Under the pieces are notes generated by a model that was not told where the DNA came from, did not search any database, and saw nothing but the letters and a program-made list of their open reading frames with translations. From assembly GCA_037447655.1 (NCBI GenBank), contig JBBHKE010000660.1:1-64000 (forward strand): a DNA stretch of 64,000 bases. Reading direction: 5' to 3'. The position numbers and the translations under genes are program-made. Positions 1 to 13,400 of this stretch are shown here, one piece after another; the stretch's first letter is position 1; each line of letters opens with the position of its first letter. Origin of the DNA: Zygnema cylindricum. Lineage: Eukaryota; Streptophyta; Zygnematophyceae; Zygnematales; Zygnemataceae.

Positions 1-1010
1 TGAAAAATGACTAAAATAACAATTACAACAGAATTAAATTCCACAATGTTCAAAAAAGAGGAGTTGAGAATTGTGAAACAGGAGCATGGGAATAAAATAA
101 TACGAAATAAAATAGGAACGCCGCGTCCGTTCACGCTTCTGACAGCATTGTTTATTAAAAAACAAAAAAAAAAAAAAGCAAACCAAAAAAAAAAAAAACG
201 AAACAAAAAACAAAAAAACAAAACAAGAAAAATGAATGTGCAAAGCTCGACGGAAAAATCTCAAGAATAGGAAAAATCTCAAGTATTGTGGTGTAAACCA
301 TAAGATATCATAAAATAGTGTGGACTTCAACCTAATAATATGCAAACGCCTGCATATTGTAAAAAAACGTATTTTTCGTACAAATGACAAAGAATTTATG
401 GCTAAACCCATGGTTTTCATTGGAAAAGAGAATTAAGGTGCATTGATTTATAGAGTGGTTCCAGATTACAAGGGTTTTTACCTTCTCTTCCCCCTCCCCC
501 TTACTCTCCCTTCCCTTTCCCCTCCCTCCCTCTCTTCCTCTCGGGTCTCCTCTGGAATGGATCTGGATCGACCCCTCCCCAACGCAAAATGGATCCCCTC
601 TGATCTCATTGATCCCGAAAGCCCACCGCTCTCCTTCCCTCCACCCCTCCCCTTAGCCTCCCCTTCCCCGCCGCTTCTCTCCTCCCCCTGTTGACTTTTT
701 CCAGCCACTTGGCCGCCACCAAGCTTCCCTCCCAAACCGTAGTTCCCACCTCTAAACTGTCGTTATCTTGCACAAACGACAAAAAATGTCCGCCAAAATC
801 CACCGACACTTCCCGAGCCGCGGAGTACCACAGTTGTGACATCACGGTACGGAAGGTACAGTACAGCGCGAATCGCGGGAACGCTGTTTGAAAAAGGCAC
901 GTGGCACGTACGGAAGTAAAAGAGAGAAAGTGAAAGTTGTAGAGGTGGTGTGTGGGAAAGTGGATTTTAGGGTTTCTAGTTTTGTACTGTAGTTTTCCAG
1001 TTATACGGTA

Positions 1011-1229
1011 CACCGTGAATAGCTATTAGGGTTAATGTTTTTTTTTTGCCGCTTAAAACATCTTTTCTCCGTACACACATGTCCGATTGTGGATCTGACG
1101 GTTGCGATTGAAAGGTATTATTCTCAGCTTCCGATTGGCTGTCTGAAATTGAAAATCGGACAAGTGTGTACGGAGAAAAAATGTTTTAAGTGGCGAAAAA
1201 CGTATTAACCCTAAAAGCGATACACGGTG
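1011..1229. mobile_element. MITE, TA-flanked, long terminal inverted repeats (copy 1)
   Basis: The element begins CACCGTGAATAGC after TA (1009-1010) and ends in CACGGTG followed by TA (1230-1231). The termini are near-complementary over about 90 bp, including CTTAAAACATCTTTTCTCCG on the left and its inverse on the right, so most of the 219 bp can fold back. It has no coding capacity. TA flanks fit a Stowaway/Tc1-mariner type MITE. That family is inferred, not matched. Confidence 0.8.
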
Positions 1230-1402
1230 TACTGTACCACGGCGTAAAATGAACCGCGAAAAACGACAAAGTGTCTGCTTTGTTTCTTTGGATTTCGATA
1301 TTTTGTGTTCTAAAAGTGCGAATGTTCTGTATGGACGTCGCTCTAAAAGTCTAAATCAAGGATTCAATGCGTACAGCTGACATACTTTACGTGCGATTAT
1401 TG

Positions 1403-1614
1403 TACTACTGGTGTTAATGTTTTTTTCCGTCGCTTAAAATATCTTTTTTAAGTACACACATGTCGGATTGTGGATCTGACGGTGGCGATCGAAAGGTAAG
1501 ATTCTTAGCTTCCGATTGGCTGTCTGAAATAAAAAATAAAACAAATGTGTACGAATAAAAGATGTTTTAAGTGGCGAAATACTTATTAATTAACACTAAT
1601 AGAGATACAAGTTG
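1403..1614. mobile_element. MITE of the same family, degenerate termini (copy 2)
   Basis: This copy shares the internal inverted arms of the 1011-1229 element, including the TGTGGATCTGACGGTGGCGA core and the CTTCCGATTGGCTGTCTGAAA core. Its outer 15 bp have decayed at both ends. It sits about 170 bp downstream of copy 1 in the same orientation. Confidence 0.7.
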
Positions 1615-2366
1615 TACCATTTGGGAATCCTATGCACCAACGTAACCGGCCGTAGTGTTCCCTTCCGACGTAAGCAGTCATTCTTCTGGCGCATACGTTT
1701 TATGAAACGTTCGCACATTTGAAGTTTGACCGCACGTATGTACTGTACGGTACAGTACTGTATTATATAGTACAGTTGTACTGTACCGTTCCTCCCTCAC
1801 ATGTATTTAATTCATCAATCAGACACACTAAGTTTTCTTGCCGCCAATTCATTCTTGTAGTCTGCCTGAGCAAAGCAGGTCCCCTATGGTAACCCTAAAA
1901 ATGACCAAGTGTAAAGATTCATCATTTTTTTCTGCAAAGCTCATACTGTATGGATAGACAGCTTCATGTTGCTGTTTAGAGTTCTCTGAAAAGCTCTTTG
2001 GAGCCTCTTTCAGTTTTACTTTTTGACAGAAATCCTCGTCAACTCTTTTCAATTTCAATTTCAATTTGTGCCTAATTGCATTGCTTCCCTCCAGGGTCAA
2101 CACACTACCTGTGTGTCCACTGGAGGGCTGCAACGGTTTGTTATAACGGTTTTACGGTTTCTTTTTTTTCCCTTCTCCAATCACCATTTTTTTTTCGACT
2201 AGTTGTTTTACAGACAGAGTACTGTTTCTTCCTGTCTGTTTCTTCTGTCCCTCTTTCCCTCCCATCCTTACACTGTTATCCTCTCTCTTCCCTATCTCTT
2301 CCCTCTCTCTTCCCTATCTCTTCCCTCTCTCTTCCCTCTCCCATTCTTCTGACTGGACAGACGGCC

Positions 2367-5300
2367 ATGGCATCTTCACCCTTTTCTACCATTTTCTATA
2401 ATGGCAACAAGCAGATAGGAGAGGTGGTCCTTACTGCCGCCGGTCAACAAGATTCTAGATCTCTAAAAAGCATGTTTGGCAAAGGAATCCATGTGTCATT
2501 TTGCTCTTCTCCAAGTGATAGGTGTCAGCCACACGTGGCTTTGCACACAATTGCAGATCAGAGTTTATGGTTCAAATTGGCTCCTTTGTCGGATTCAGAA
2601 GAAGACTGGCTTGAGATTGATATCTTGCACAACTCGTGCATGACGGACTCTAAGGTATATATACATATGTATATGTGTACATATGTATATGTATATATGT
2701 GTATGTTTTTACATGTATATACATGGACATATATGTTTGTGGATCTCCAGGGGCGGTTTGAAAACATGTCGTCATCATTGCCAGGGCCTAGGCTACCACC
2801 TTTCACAAATTTTCATCTAAGTAATTTTTTAATTAGTAATTATTCAATTGCTCTCTCTCCCAAATGTCCAATGCCAACAAATTCCTTTGACAACAGATGC
2901 TATATTTTGCACAATTGTACCTTAATTGAAATAAAAAGGAAAACTTAAAAGGATATCACATTTGTATCTCAATCTGAATTTGAGTTAAGCATCTTAAAGC
3001 CTCGCAAGCCTAAGGAAAAGAGCCACAATTTTTTAAGCTGGAAGGCTTAAACATCCAAGGTTTTACAAGTTTTTCTATTCCATCCGGTTTTGTGAAACAG
3101 ATCAAGTGATCATTTGGCGCGCCTCATGGCCATCTCGGATCAAATAAAGACATGTGGCATTTGCTCAAATTGATGGAATATAATAAAAATAAGCTTAAGT
3201 AAGCTTGAAGATTATTGAATGACTTTTTTCCCACGATTGCTAATTTGTCGTTTGAATTAAAAATTGCAATGGTGACATTATGTTACTTAGACTGCAATAT
3301 GCCATCTACTGGATTGCAATAAGTATCATCCAAATGTCACGATCCGGAAGATTTTCGTAACTCAAGAAAGGGCATTTGTGCACAGAAAAATTCACAGGCT
3401 TCAATCATTTTGCCCATTCCCAGCTTTTTCACAGAATATTGTTATTATTTCACGAGAAAATATGCTATTTGAATGCAAAGATGATGCAGAAAGTTCCTTC
3501 TCAACAAAAGAGCATTACCCTAACTCTTGTCAATGACCGTTCTGAGACTCATCTTTCTTAATTTAAGCAGTGATCAATTAATGTCCCGGGTGGTAGCTGA
3601 AAACAGTTGGATCTAAAATCATGCATCAATTTACTTCAAAGGGTGACAAATAAATATTTTTGTTCAAGGGCGAGCCTCTTTATATGAGAAGCTACTCCTG
3701 AAAGCTTGATGGACTTGGCATTTGTCATAAGGTTCCTTAGGGAACTCAAGGCATTATGCGACCATCATTTTTCAGTTCAAATTGTTCTACATTTCATCTG
3801 TTGATATGAATGTTCACGAATTGGCTATTGATGTTCATATACTAACAAATTTATGGAAGTAACTCAAACGGCTTATGGAATGGGTTGTTGCAGACAGCTG
3901 TCATGAATCTCGAAGGAGGGAGAGAACTTCATTTGGTGGCAATGCTTTCAAATACAGGAAAGGAGCATCGCCCTTATTTTTGGGGATATATGACTCTGGC
4001 TGGGCAATACAGTGCCTGCTTGTCACTTCTTAATCTAAGGTGCCTCGCGATTGTCTTTGATCTTGATGAGACATTAATTGTGGCCAATACGCTTCGATCT
4101 TTTGATGATAAATTGGATGCACTTGAGAGAAGGATGAGACTTGAAGTCGATGCTGCAAAACGTGAAATGATGGCTGCTGAACAAAGCAGGTACCAAGATG
4201 ATCGGTCTTTGTTAAGGCAGTTTTATGAGAAAGATGAGGTTATGGATAAAGATACAAGAGAAACTGCTCAGATGGAAGTCGTACCTTCGAGTGGGGAAGG
4301 TGTATTGCCGATTACAAGGCCGATAATTAGACTACCGGCTCGCAATATGATCTTGACCAGAATTGACCCTGCTGTAAGTGTTTGCAAATAAAAACTAACG
4401 ACTTAATGTTTGGTTGACTATGTGTTATTTGTTATGTGGTTTTATTTTAAAAGCAATACCTTTTTGTGCCTTTTTGTTGCTCTGCAAACTACTATACTAC
4501 GGTAACTACGTTTATACTGTTTTCCGCGGTTTTTGGTTAACTTTGCGTTGAAAACCAAAAAACGGGAAAATCTCAAAAAATCGCCAGAAAAGGTACTCAA
4601 TTAACGCAGGTGAGAATGGGCCTAGTGGAATCGATCACAGACAGAGTTGTGGGACAGACATCTGCATGACTTAACTTGGACAAGTGATGTTTTTTGTTTT
4701 TTTTTGGACATGCAGGTGAGAGATACCAGTGTCCTTGTTCGTCTCAGACCAGCTTGGGATGAATTGAGAAAGTATGTTGTTGCAAAAGGAAGGAAGAGAT
4801 TCGAAGCATATGTGTGCACTATGTCAGAAAAACAGTATGCTTTAGAAATGTGGCGTTTGTTGGATCCAGGGAATAAGTTAATTCCTTCCAAAGAGCTCCA
4901 GGAACGTATAATTTGTGTGAAATCAGGTGGGTGGGTTTTGAAATTCCATGACAAGATCTTCACTATGTGATCTATTGTTTTTGGAAGGCGTATTTAAGGT
5001 AGTGGTTTGGTCGAATGAGGTTGTCACAGACAGAAAGACAGGAGCTTGTTTTGGGTTATTTCGGTGAGTTTTTGTGGAGAGAATGGTTTTGGTCGTCTTC
5101 GTGTTTTCTGAACTAGATGGTACAGTTTGAGAGCTCTTTGTCAAGTTGTTGACAGTTTTGCCATTCCTGGATTATATTATGGAGCATGTAGACTGCTGCT
5201 TCAAGCTTTCACAAAGTGGACTAAAAGATTGCACTCTCCTGTCGTTTTTTTGCAGATGGGAGGAAGTCTTTAGCGGGAGTATTTCGCAGAAATCAATGTC

Positions 5301-7434
5301 ATCCAAAAATGGCTATGGTAGTTGATGACAGACTAAAAGTTTGGGAAGACAGTGATCAAAATCGAGTACATGTCTTGCCGCCCTTTGCGCCTTATTACAA
5401 TCCGTACGGAGAGGTAAGCTGATCTTTATTAGCACCAAATTGCAATTCCTCTTCGTTTGTGGTATGAAACTTGTGAATACACGTCACATAGTCGTGAACT
5501 ATAAACGAAATCTCTTACGTTGGTGTTGGATTTTATTTTTATGATCTTGAATGTGCAGTTGGAGAATTCCTGGTCATGCCATCACTATCTTCTCTCACCT
5601 TTTCCTTAAAGAACAGAAATGTCGACAATATGACTGGCTGTTGTTTTTATGAAGATTATATACTGACCGATCGAATATGTGGACATGCAGGCAAGTCTAC
5701 AGCTTCCTGTTCTTTGCAATGTCCGAAATGTAGCTTGCAACGTACGCGGAGGGTTTTATAAGTAAGTGAGCTTAGGCATATATATTTAGTTATGTTTACT
5801 GGTTATTTTTTTGCGTTTTTTGGTAATTTTGCACGTTTGTATCTGTTTTTGGGCTAACTTCGATTCTATGCTGACCAAAAACTGTGTAAAATCATCAAAA
5901 AGCACTGAGAAAAATAGCTAGTAGATGTGAGTGAACCTATCTCTAATCTCTAAAACTTTTTACAGTAATGCTTCAGCCAGTTGCACTGATTTTCACACTT
6001 ATCCATTAAATCCATGCATCAATTTCTTGCGATTTTTCCGAAGATAGTTTTGTTTTCCAGCCCCAGATGCATGCTACTCGGTGAATCGCCAGTAGCGTTA
6101 AGAAATAATCAGTATGAGGACTGTTATAGCGTTAATAGTTCTATTTTCAGTCCAAATGATGTGGATTATTTTGAATCGCAAAACGAATTAGCGGCAAGAA
6201 AAAACAATTAGTAATAATAACGTTATTTTGAGTTCAGAGGGCACGAAAAAACCGGGATGGAATTAGTGTTGTTAACGTTAATAGCGATTCACGGTGCTAT
6301 AGTACTGATTCTGGATGCAATATGTGTGCAGGGAAGTAGATGAGGTGTTGGCTCTGAAACTTAATGAGGTTCGTTACGAGAGTGGGAGTGAAAGCCTACC
6401 AAGATCACCTGACGTCGCATATTTTGTCCAAATGACTCCTGAGGTATGTACACCTTTCGTCGTTATTTTAGTCAGTGAAGAATTGGCGGAATAACGATAT
6501 TAGTATTAACTATGCTAAATTGTGGTCTGACTACATGGCTCAGTCTGGATCACCTAATCAAGTAGAGTTATTAAGACTATTTTACGATTTCGAGTAATAA
6601 AGCATTCGACTGAATTAGAGTTATGAACTCTAATAGCGATGGAACGTGTAGTGAGCCCAAAGCCCGTTCAAGAGGCATTGTTTCTTAGCACCATCCTATG
6701 CTATTTTTGCTCTTATATTGAACTATTTTTGATGAGAAAATTGGACTTGGACTTATATGCACATACAGAATTCTTATTCATCGGGTAATTTTTTTTTTGC
6801 AGGATTTTGCTGGTGCTTCTATTCCTGCCATTGGAGGTTCATCTGAGGTTAGTAACTTTTCTCTTCTTAGAGAGTGGGGGATACAGGCTCTTGTTTGACA
6901 TTCTGGGATTCCATACGCAGGTTTTATATCAACAACATTTAGTAATATTGCGGATTGGGCTGAGTTTCTTATTTTTCGGAGATTTACTGAAACGGATTTG
7001 GTGTTTCTTGTGCATGTCAGCCTTCAGTCAGTTTACCAGGAGTTGACAATAGAGACACTTCAAAAGTGACCAGGCCAAATTTGCAAGCAGCAGGTGAGCG
7101 TCAATTTAGTTTATTTTAACTCACTCCCTTCTCCATATTGCAAACTTTTGAAGTCTTCCAGAAATCATCACTTGGAAATCTTAAAAAAAATTGAACATTT
7201 GACTTGAAGCGCAAATTCAAGCCACTATTTGTCCACATTTTCTCAGGATTATGGTGATTCCTCATATCATTATGGTCATTGGTAACTAATGAAAAGGCCC
7301 ATTTTTCTGATTTGGAAACCATTTGTTGGGGTTTGGATGCAATTTTTTGAACAACATACAAGTCAATGAGGGAGCTAATCAAGTAAATGACGGAGGACAA
7401 CAAAAACAACAAACAACAACAAAAACGACAACAA

Positions 7435-7484
<50 letters not shown>

Positions 7485-10400
7485 GCAACAACAGCAACGA
7501 CAAATAGCTTTTGAGTCTACTCTTCCTCCTGATTTACAAGCTGTGCTCAATCAGCTTCAAATTCCTATAGAGCAACAAAAACTGGTGGCCCAACATTTAC
7601 CTCTTTTTGAACGTCTTCTCGCTCAACAACGACCAGGAGGACAATCCAGTCAGGATACAAAAGGAAAGACCTCTCCCTCTCCCTTTCCAGTCAATGCACC
7701 CAGTTTTCCCACTGAATCAATGGGGGAGGTCTCTCAACCTCGGCAAGAACGAATCCCAGATTCTCAATCTCATCAACCTTCAGGCAGTCAGTCTTTTTCT
7801 GTACCACAAGAAAAGTCCTCCCCTTTGCCTATTCAGCAGGTTTCCTCTGAGAATCTTGGATTCTCTGGTCAGCACATACCACAGAGACCGTTTTCTGAAG
7901 AAAAAGTACAGGATTCACGAAATCAGTTTACTCCTCAGCAACAGAAGGAGAGCCTGTCTTGGAATAGTGAACCTTTACAGCCTCGTTCTATGCCGCCCAT
8001 TCCGTCTCCCTTAGAAGAAAAAGCAAACCGTATGTCCAAATTCAGCTCAGGTGTCAATGAGGGAGAACAAAACTCCAATTTGAATCTCCTGCAAGACACA
8101 TACCACTCAGTTCAGCAGCTCCCTTTACCTCCCCAGCCCTCTGGACCTCGACCGTTGCAACTTTCTAGTTCTCCTCTTCCACCATCTACCTTGGGTCTTT
8201 CACAAAATCCCTTACAATTGGGCCAGACACGACCTGTTTCTCTTCAACCGCCAATGTCTCAATTACCAAGGCCACAATTAGCTCCATTACAAATATCAAA
8301 ACAGGCTCAATCTTCGATAGTTGAAGGCTCTCCTGTGGTAAGTGCATTGCAGTACAATCCCTCGCAACCAGATTTATTGCAACGTCAAAGTACTCCAACT
8401 CCACCTCTCTCTATCAACGAGCCTCAACTTTCTTTTTTGCCGTCAAAAATAGCAACAAAAGGGACAGACGGGGAAGTGGAAGAAGGAGAGGTAGCTGGCC
8501 AGAAACATGTGGACGATGATGATGATTTGCCAGAAGTTGATCTGGAAGAGGAAAGGAGACGAATGCTTATCTTCCAGCATGGAACTGTTCGTAATGTATC
8601 TCCCTCTCTCCAACCACCTTTGTTTCCTGGGAATCATCTAGGGGGGCCTCCTCCTGGAAATTCCCTCCCTTCATCCTCGACTGGATATGATTTGAAACGT
8701 GGGGAAGGAACTGGATATCCCCAATCTTCTCTCCCTTCTTATCCTGAACCATCCAGCAGTTTTATGGCCAATAGATTTCCGTCTCAATATCCAGTTTCAG
8801 TAGTCGAACCTCAAACACCAGGGAGAGTCCATTCTGGACCGGGAGATCCTCGAATATTACCTCCAGGCTGGCCTACCAACCAATCTGTTGATACCCAATA
8901 CATGAAATCCCAGTCTGTTGATACCCAGTATATGAAAAATCGGCCTCTTTTGCCATATCCTCAAGGGGAGCAGCTTCAATCTATGCCATTGGCGATGTCT
9001 ATACAACAGTCAATGGGTCAGCAAGTACAATTACAGCAAAATTTGGGTAATTTACAACAAAATTTGGGTCAACAGCTTCAACCACAGCAGCAGCTGGACG
9101 GTGCTGCACACCAAATGCCGTCTCTTCCAAGTACGTTGCAGAACTCCAATAACAACTATACAAACTTGTTAGAAGAGAAAGGTTAGGATCTTAAGCTTAT
9201 TTTCTGCCGTCTCTTCGCAATACGTAATACAACTTCAAACAAAATTGGCATAATGAGAGAGACTAGGATTGTAAGATTATTTCCTGCGTTTTTTCCAAGT
9301 AAAAAATGCAACTCCAAACAAAATTTTCAGTTTGAGAGAAGTGAGGATCTCAAGATTATTTTCAAGTTGAAGCACTTCTAAATCTTGTAAGCTTTAGTTT
9401 TGATAAAGTTAACACTTGCACGAATTTTTTCTGTCTGTTTGTATGGCCTGTTATTTGCTCGAGAAAGGTCTCACATTCCCGCATGTTTCATGTTATAGTA
9501 CATTATTCTCTCCTCAACTACTGGCATAGTGTGGGAGATATCTGTTCTGATTCTGAAAATGTATTTTGTTTTTGCAGCAAATAATGGTCACTTTTCCGCT
9601 GAGATGCTTACACAGTCACTGGCCCAAGCCTTGGCTCGGACTCCTTCTCCCGATATTTCGCAAAGGATTTTAAAAATGGGACAGGCACTTCAGGAGCTCC
9701 ATACTCAACCAAATAAGGCGCCTCCGACAAATCCAATTAGTCTTCTTAATGAGACGGTTCAAAAAAGCCACGAACATGTATGGCACCCTTCAGGTTTCCG
9801 TTGGATTTAAACTAGTTGTTTTTTGTGGAAATTGTTGTGAGCACTGTAAGCGGTCATGTGTCTATTTATTAAAGTCCATGCCTGTAAATGCACGATTTTC
9901 CCTTACAAATATCGCAAATGACTCACAAAAGTAAATGTTTACTCACACAGTAACACGGGTGAGTATTAATAGGACAATCCTCCATCAGTGCTTTGAATTT
10001 CTGAATGAATTGTATTCACATGTTTGGACCAGTGCAAGCATGATGCAGAACTTTCCTGCACTGGGAAGTGTTTGCTGTGTTCTCACCTGTTTGCACATTT
10101 GATTGTCAGCTTTGATTGAACAATTACTTGTTTGGCTTTGTCCCTTTTGCATTCATTATTGTGGATAATTTGCTGATATTGAACCCCACTTTTTGCATGC
10201 CTGTCTACAATTGATGGGATTTATCTAGTCTCGTAGTGTCCCTTTATTAGTATGGGTTAGTAGGCGAATTTTGTGGGCACCTTTCCCCATACGTGTCTAC
10301 AGTTTATGGGATTTATCCAGTCTATAATTGATGGGATTTATCCAGTGTACTGTTTTTGGGATTTATCCAGTCTCATAGTGTGCTGTGAACCATTTGTTTT

Positions 10401-13400
10401 GCAGCTTGAGTACTCGTCTCCCACGCGGATAGGGCCTGAAAATTTAGACTTTGCTGTTGAGGTAATGCTGAACAGCCTACCAAGTGAACTATACCGTCTA
10501 TCGGTGTTAGCGTTAATGTTTTTTTTGCCACTTAATCAACTTTTTTTGTGCTTTTGTCGGATTAATAACCTGACCGTTGGGATGGAGATATATGATTCTT
10601 ACTGCCCGATTGGCGGTCTCAAAAACAGAAATGAGACGTGTGCACGGACAAAAGTTGATTTAAGTGGCAAAAAAAACATGGCCGCTAATAGCGATGCACG
10701 GTGTAGTCTTAATGTTTATGCAATATTGGGATCACTGAGGCAATATGTAATGCTAAGTGAAACTAATAGTAAAGCAGTCTGAAGAAGTCAGGGGCGTGTG
10801 TGACGGTCTTGCCATAGTGAGTGCGTGTGAACATTCTGGCTATGGTTGTGAATGTGTTGTATCCTACACATGAGACAAATCTTATAATTCCTTAAGATAT
10901 TAACGATTTTATTTTCTGAATGAGAACGTTTTATATTCTGATGTAATTGCCTCACTTGCCAATAAACCTATTTTGTTGATTTGAACAATTGAAAAATTGG
11001 AAAAGACATTCCCGCAAGGTCTTACTCTGTCAAAACTATTTGTATATGTTGATCTTTTAAGTTTTTTGTAAGCAGTCTTTAGATTGTAAAAGTTATTATG
11101 TGATATAATGGGCAATGGTGCAGATATTGTTGGATGGACAAAAGGTTGGAGAAGGAATTGGACGAAACAAAAAGGATGCTCGACTTCATGCAGCAGAGGC
11201 AGTTTTAGACCTCATAAATGGTGAGGTTCAAGCCCTCACCCAAATTTTATAGAAGACCAGTTTGTTACGAAGTTTTAACAGGTTCATGCTGTGTGAATGT
11301 CTTACTTGGTCTGCATATAGACATGGGGCTGGAAGTATGTGTAATGCAGTAGTGTTGTTGTTTCTTGCATGTTTATTCGATCTGCTACACTATGTATAAC
11401 TATGTCAGTGATCACGTGAAATTTGTCTTTCCAGGAAATACGTTCATAGCTGATTTTGAATCAAGTACATGGGTCTGTAGTTGTTGTCTGCCTGCATGTT
11501 AGTGTGGAACATATCAGTTTTGAACACTACATTGATTTAAATCAGCCACCCGGATTGATAAATGGACTGGTTATCTGTTATTTCACATGGAGGGCCAAAT
11601 GCCACATTCCATTTGACGCGGCGGTAAAGAATCATCGACTTATAGGGGAATTATATGAGCCTTGTAACTGGCGTTACTGGCACAGTGATTATAGTGTTTA
11701 TACAGAAAACTGTACGATTTTGTGAAAAACGTAATTCTTTGTACAAATCATGGTGATTATTGGCCAGTATCACCAGTAATCACGTGCATATAGTTACCTT
11801 ATAAATGATTTTTTTTATTGGATTGCTGGGGGATATTGGACAGGGTTTGCAAACCAGGCTACGCAATCACAGCAAATACCTGTTAACAATCAACAGCAAA
11901 CTGTTAACAAACCGTTAACAGGGAGTCCTCCTGCTTTTAGAAGAAATTCAAGAGATCCTCGTATTGCTGCCGGTATAGCTCCACCTCCTGAGAGAGACCC
12001 AATTAATGATGACTCCACTGGACCAAGTACATCTAATACGCAGTCAAACCAACAGCCTTTTAGGGTTGATGTGGCACAAAGCAACCGACGTGGTGGGAAT
12101 GTTTGGCCTTTCGATGGAGGGATGTCGAGGAACTTACCGGAAAATTCATTGAAGGGAAATGTGCGTATTGATAACAGTTTAACTGTCAGTCCAACAACAT
12201 TGGGAGTGGAGGGAGGAAATATTCGAATATCGGAGGAAAGCAAGAAATATCAGGCAGCTTGGGATGCATGGAGAGCAAGTGCTTCTCAGCAAGGGAGAGA
12301 CACAAGTGGGGGTGCACGCATTGGGAGAGATAGTGTGAGTCAAAGACCAGATTATCTCGGGGATTTGCCAGGATGGTCAGGTCCAGTGGAAGGTAGTAGT
12401 GGAGGTAGTACTGGAGGGAGTAGCGCAGGGAGAGCCCCAAGTCCAATCCTTGGTCCTTCCCTTGGTCATCAGGAACACCAAGCTGGCCCTAGTCTCGGAT
12501 TGGGCCCTGGACCAGGTTTGGGCGACAATCTTTTAGGAAACAAGCTACAGGGAGGAACGTTCTCAAGTAATGAGCCTGCTGTAAGTCAAGGAGAAAGTAG
12601 TTTGGGGGAGGGAGAGGCGGCAGGAGTTTCAGCTGGAGTGTCCGATTCTTCTTTGGGAACATCTGTATCTGGATCAAGAATGTATCTCCCAGCTTCTACT
12701 CAATCTAGAGATGGACCGGGTCAATCCAATGGGGAGAATCCTGAAATCGCAGGAAGATCTCGAGATCTGCGAGATCCACGAGATTCACGAGATCTGCGAG
12801 ATTTACGAGATCCGAGGTGTCGATCTGGAATGGAAACTGAGGCTGTTGGGTCAGCTGGAGAGAGAGATGCAAATTCTGAGAGTGTTCGGAGGGTTGGAGA
12901 AAGTCAAGGCAATGGACCTCGAAATCCTGGGGAAAATAATTGGTCTTCTTCAAAAAGTGTTCTTGAAAGCAAGTTAGCAGAACAAGGCCCAATCGCAGTA
13001 TTGAGGACTCTGGTAAGCTGTCTGTCTACTTGCCTGTCTCGCAAGGTATCCTGGTCTTATATTTTATATATGTCATAGTTCAAATCTGTGGAAACGTTTG
13101 GAAATGCTACTTGTGGTTTCCCTGTACGTGTGTAGTACGAGAACACCACCCACTAGCATTTCCAATTGTTTTTGCACATTTGAACTATGATATACATGAG
13201 CGTAACGGCTAGTATGTTGGAAGTGTAAAGCTGAATTCCTTGTAAGTTACAAAATGGGCCATCATTGTTACTGTGCTTATGAATAATTTTTAATAAACAT
13301 TCACAAGTAATCGAGCTCGAATTGGTTCAAAGTTTTTTTTGCATGTTTGGTAAAATGTTAGGAATTCATTTTTGACTTTTTGTTTTTTTTCTATTTTGCC

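Larger units (their letters stand above)
1..2366. other. Upstream intergenic region of the CPL-like gene
   Basis: No gene is supported here. The open frames are low-complexity: A-rich around 160-230 and C/T-rich around 480-700. The region holds two MITE copies (about 1011-1229 and 1403-1614), a G-box core CACGTG at 898-903, and a pyrimidine-rich stretch of repeated CTCTTCC-type units at about 2281-2343. That stretch lies just before the ATG at 2367 and is probably 5' leader of the downstream gene. The transcription start is not visible. Confidence 0.6.

Noticed and set aside
34-1013. Overlapping small frames near the left edge
   Set aside because: Driven by poly-A and C/T-rich composition; no conserved motif on either strand.
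2076-2366. Upstream in-frame extension of the CPL start to ATG 2076
   Set aside because: The frame is open but the residues are low-complexity Leu/Ser/Phe from a pyrimidine tract. The ATG at 2367 has the better context and begins family-like sequence.
5561-5608. Candidate CPL exon after the AG at 5560
   Set aside because: It runs into an in-frame stop within 16 codons. The exon at 5691 joins in phase and gives the conserved [16 protein letters not shown] stretch.
7116-7550. Minus-strand frame with a polycysteine run
   Set aside because: Antisense reading of the CAA/CAG repeat at the CPL exon 9 boundary.
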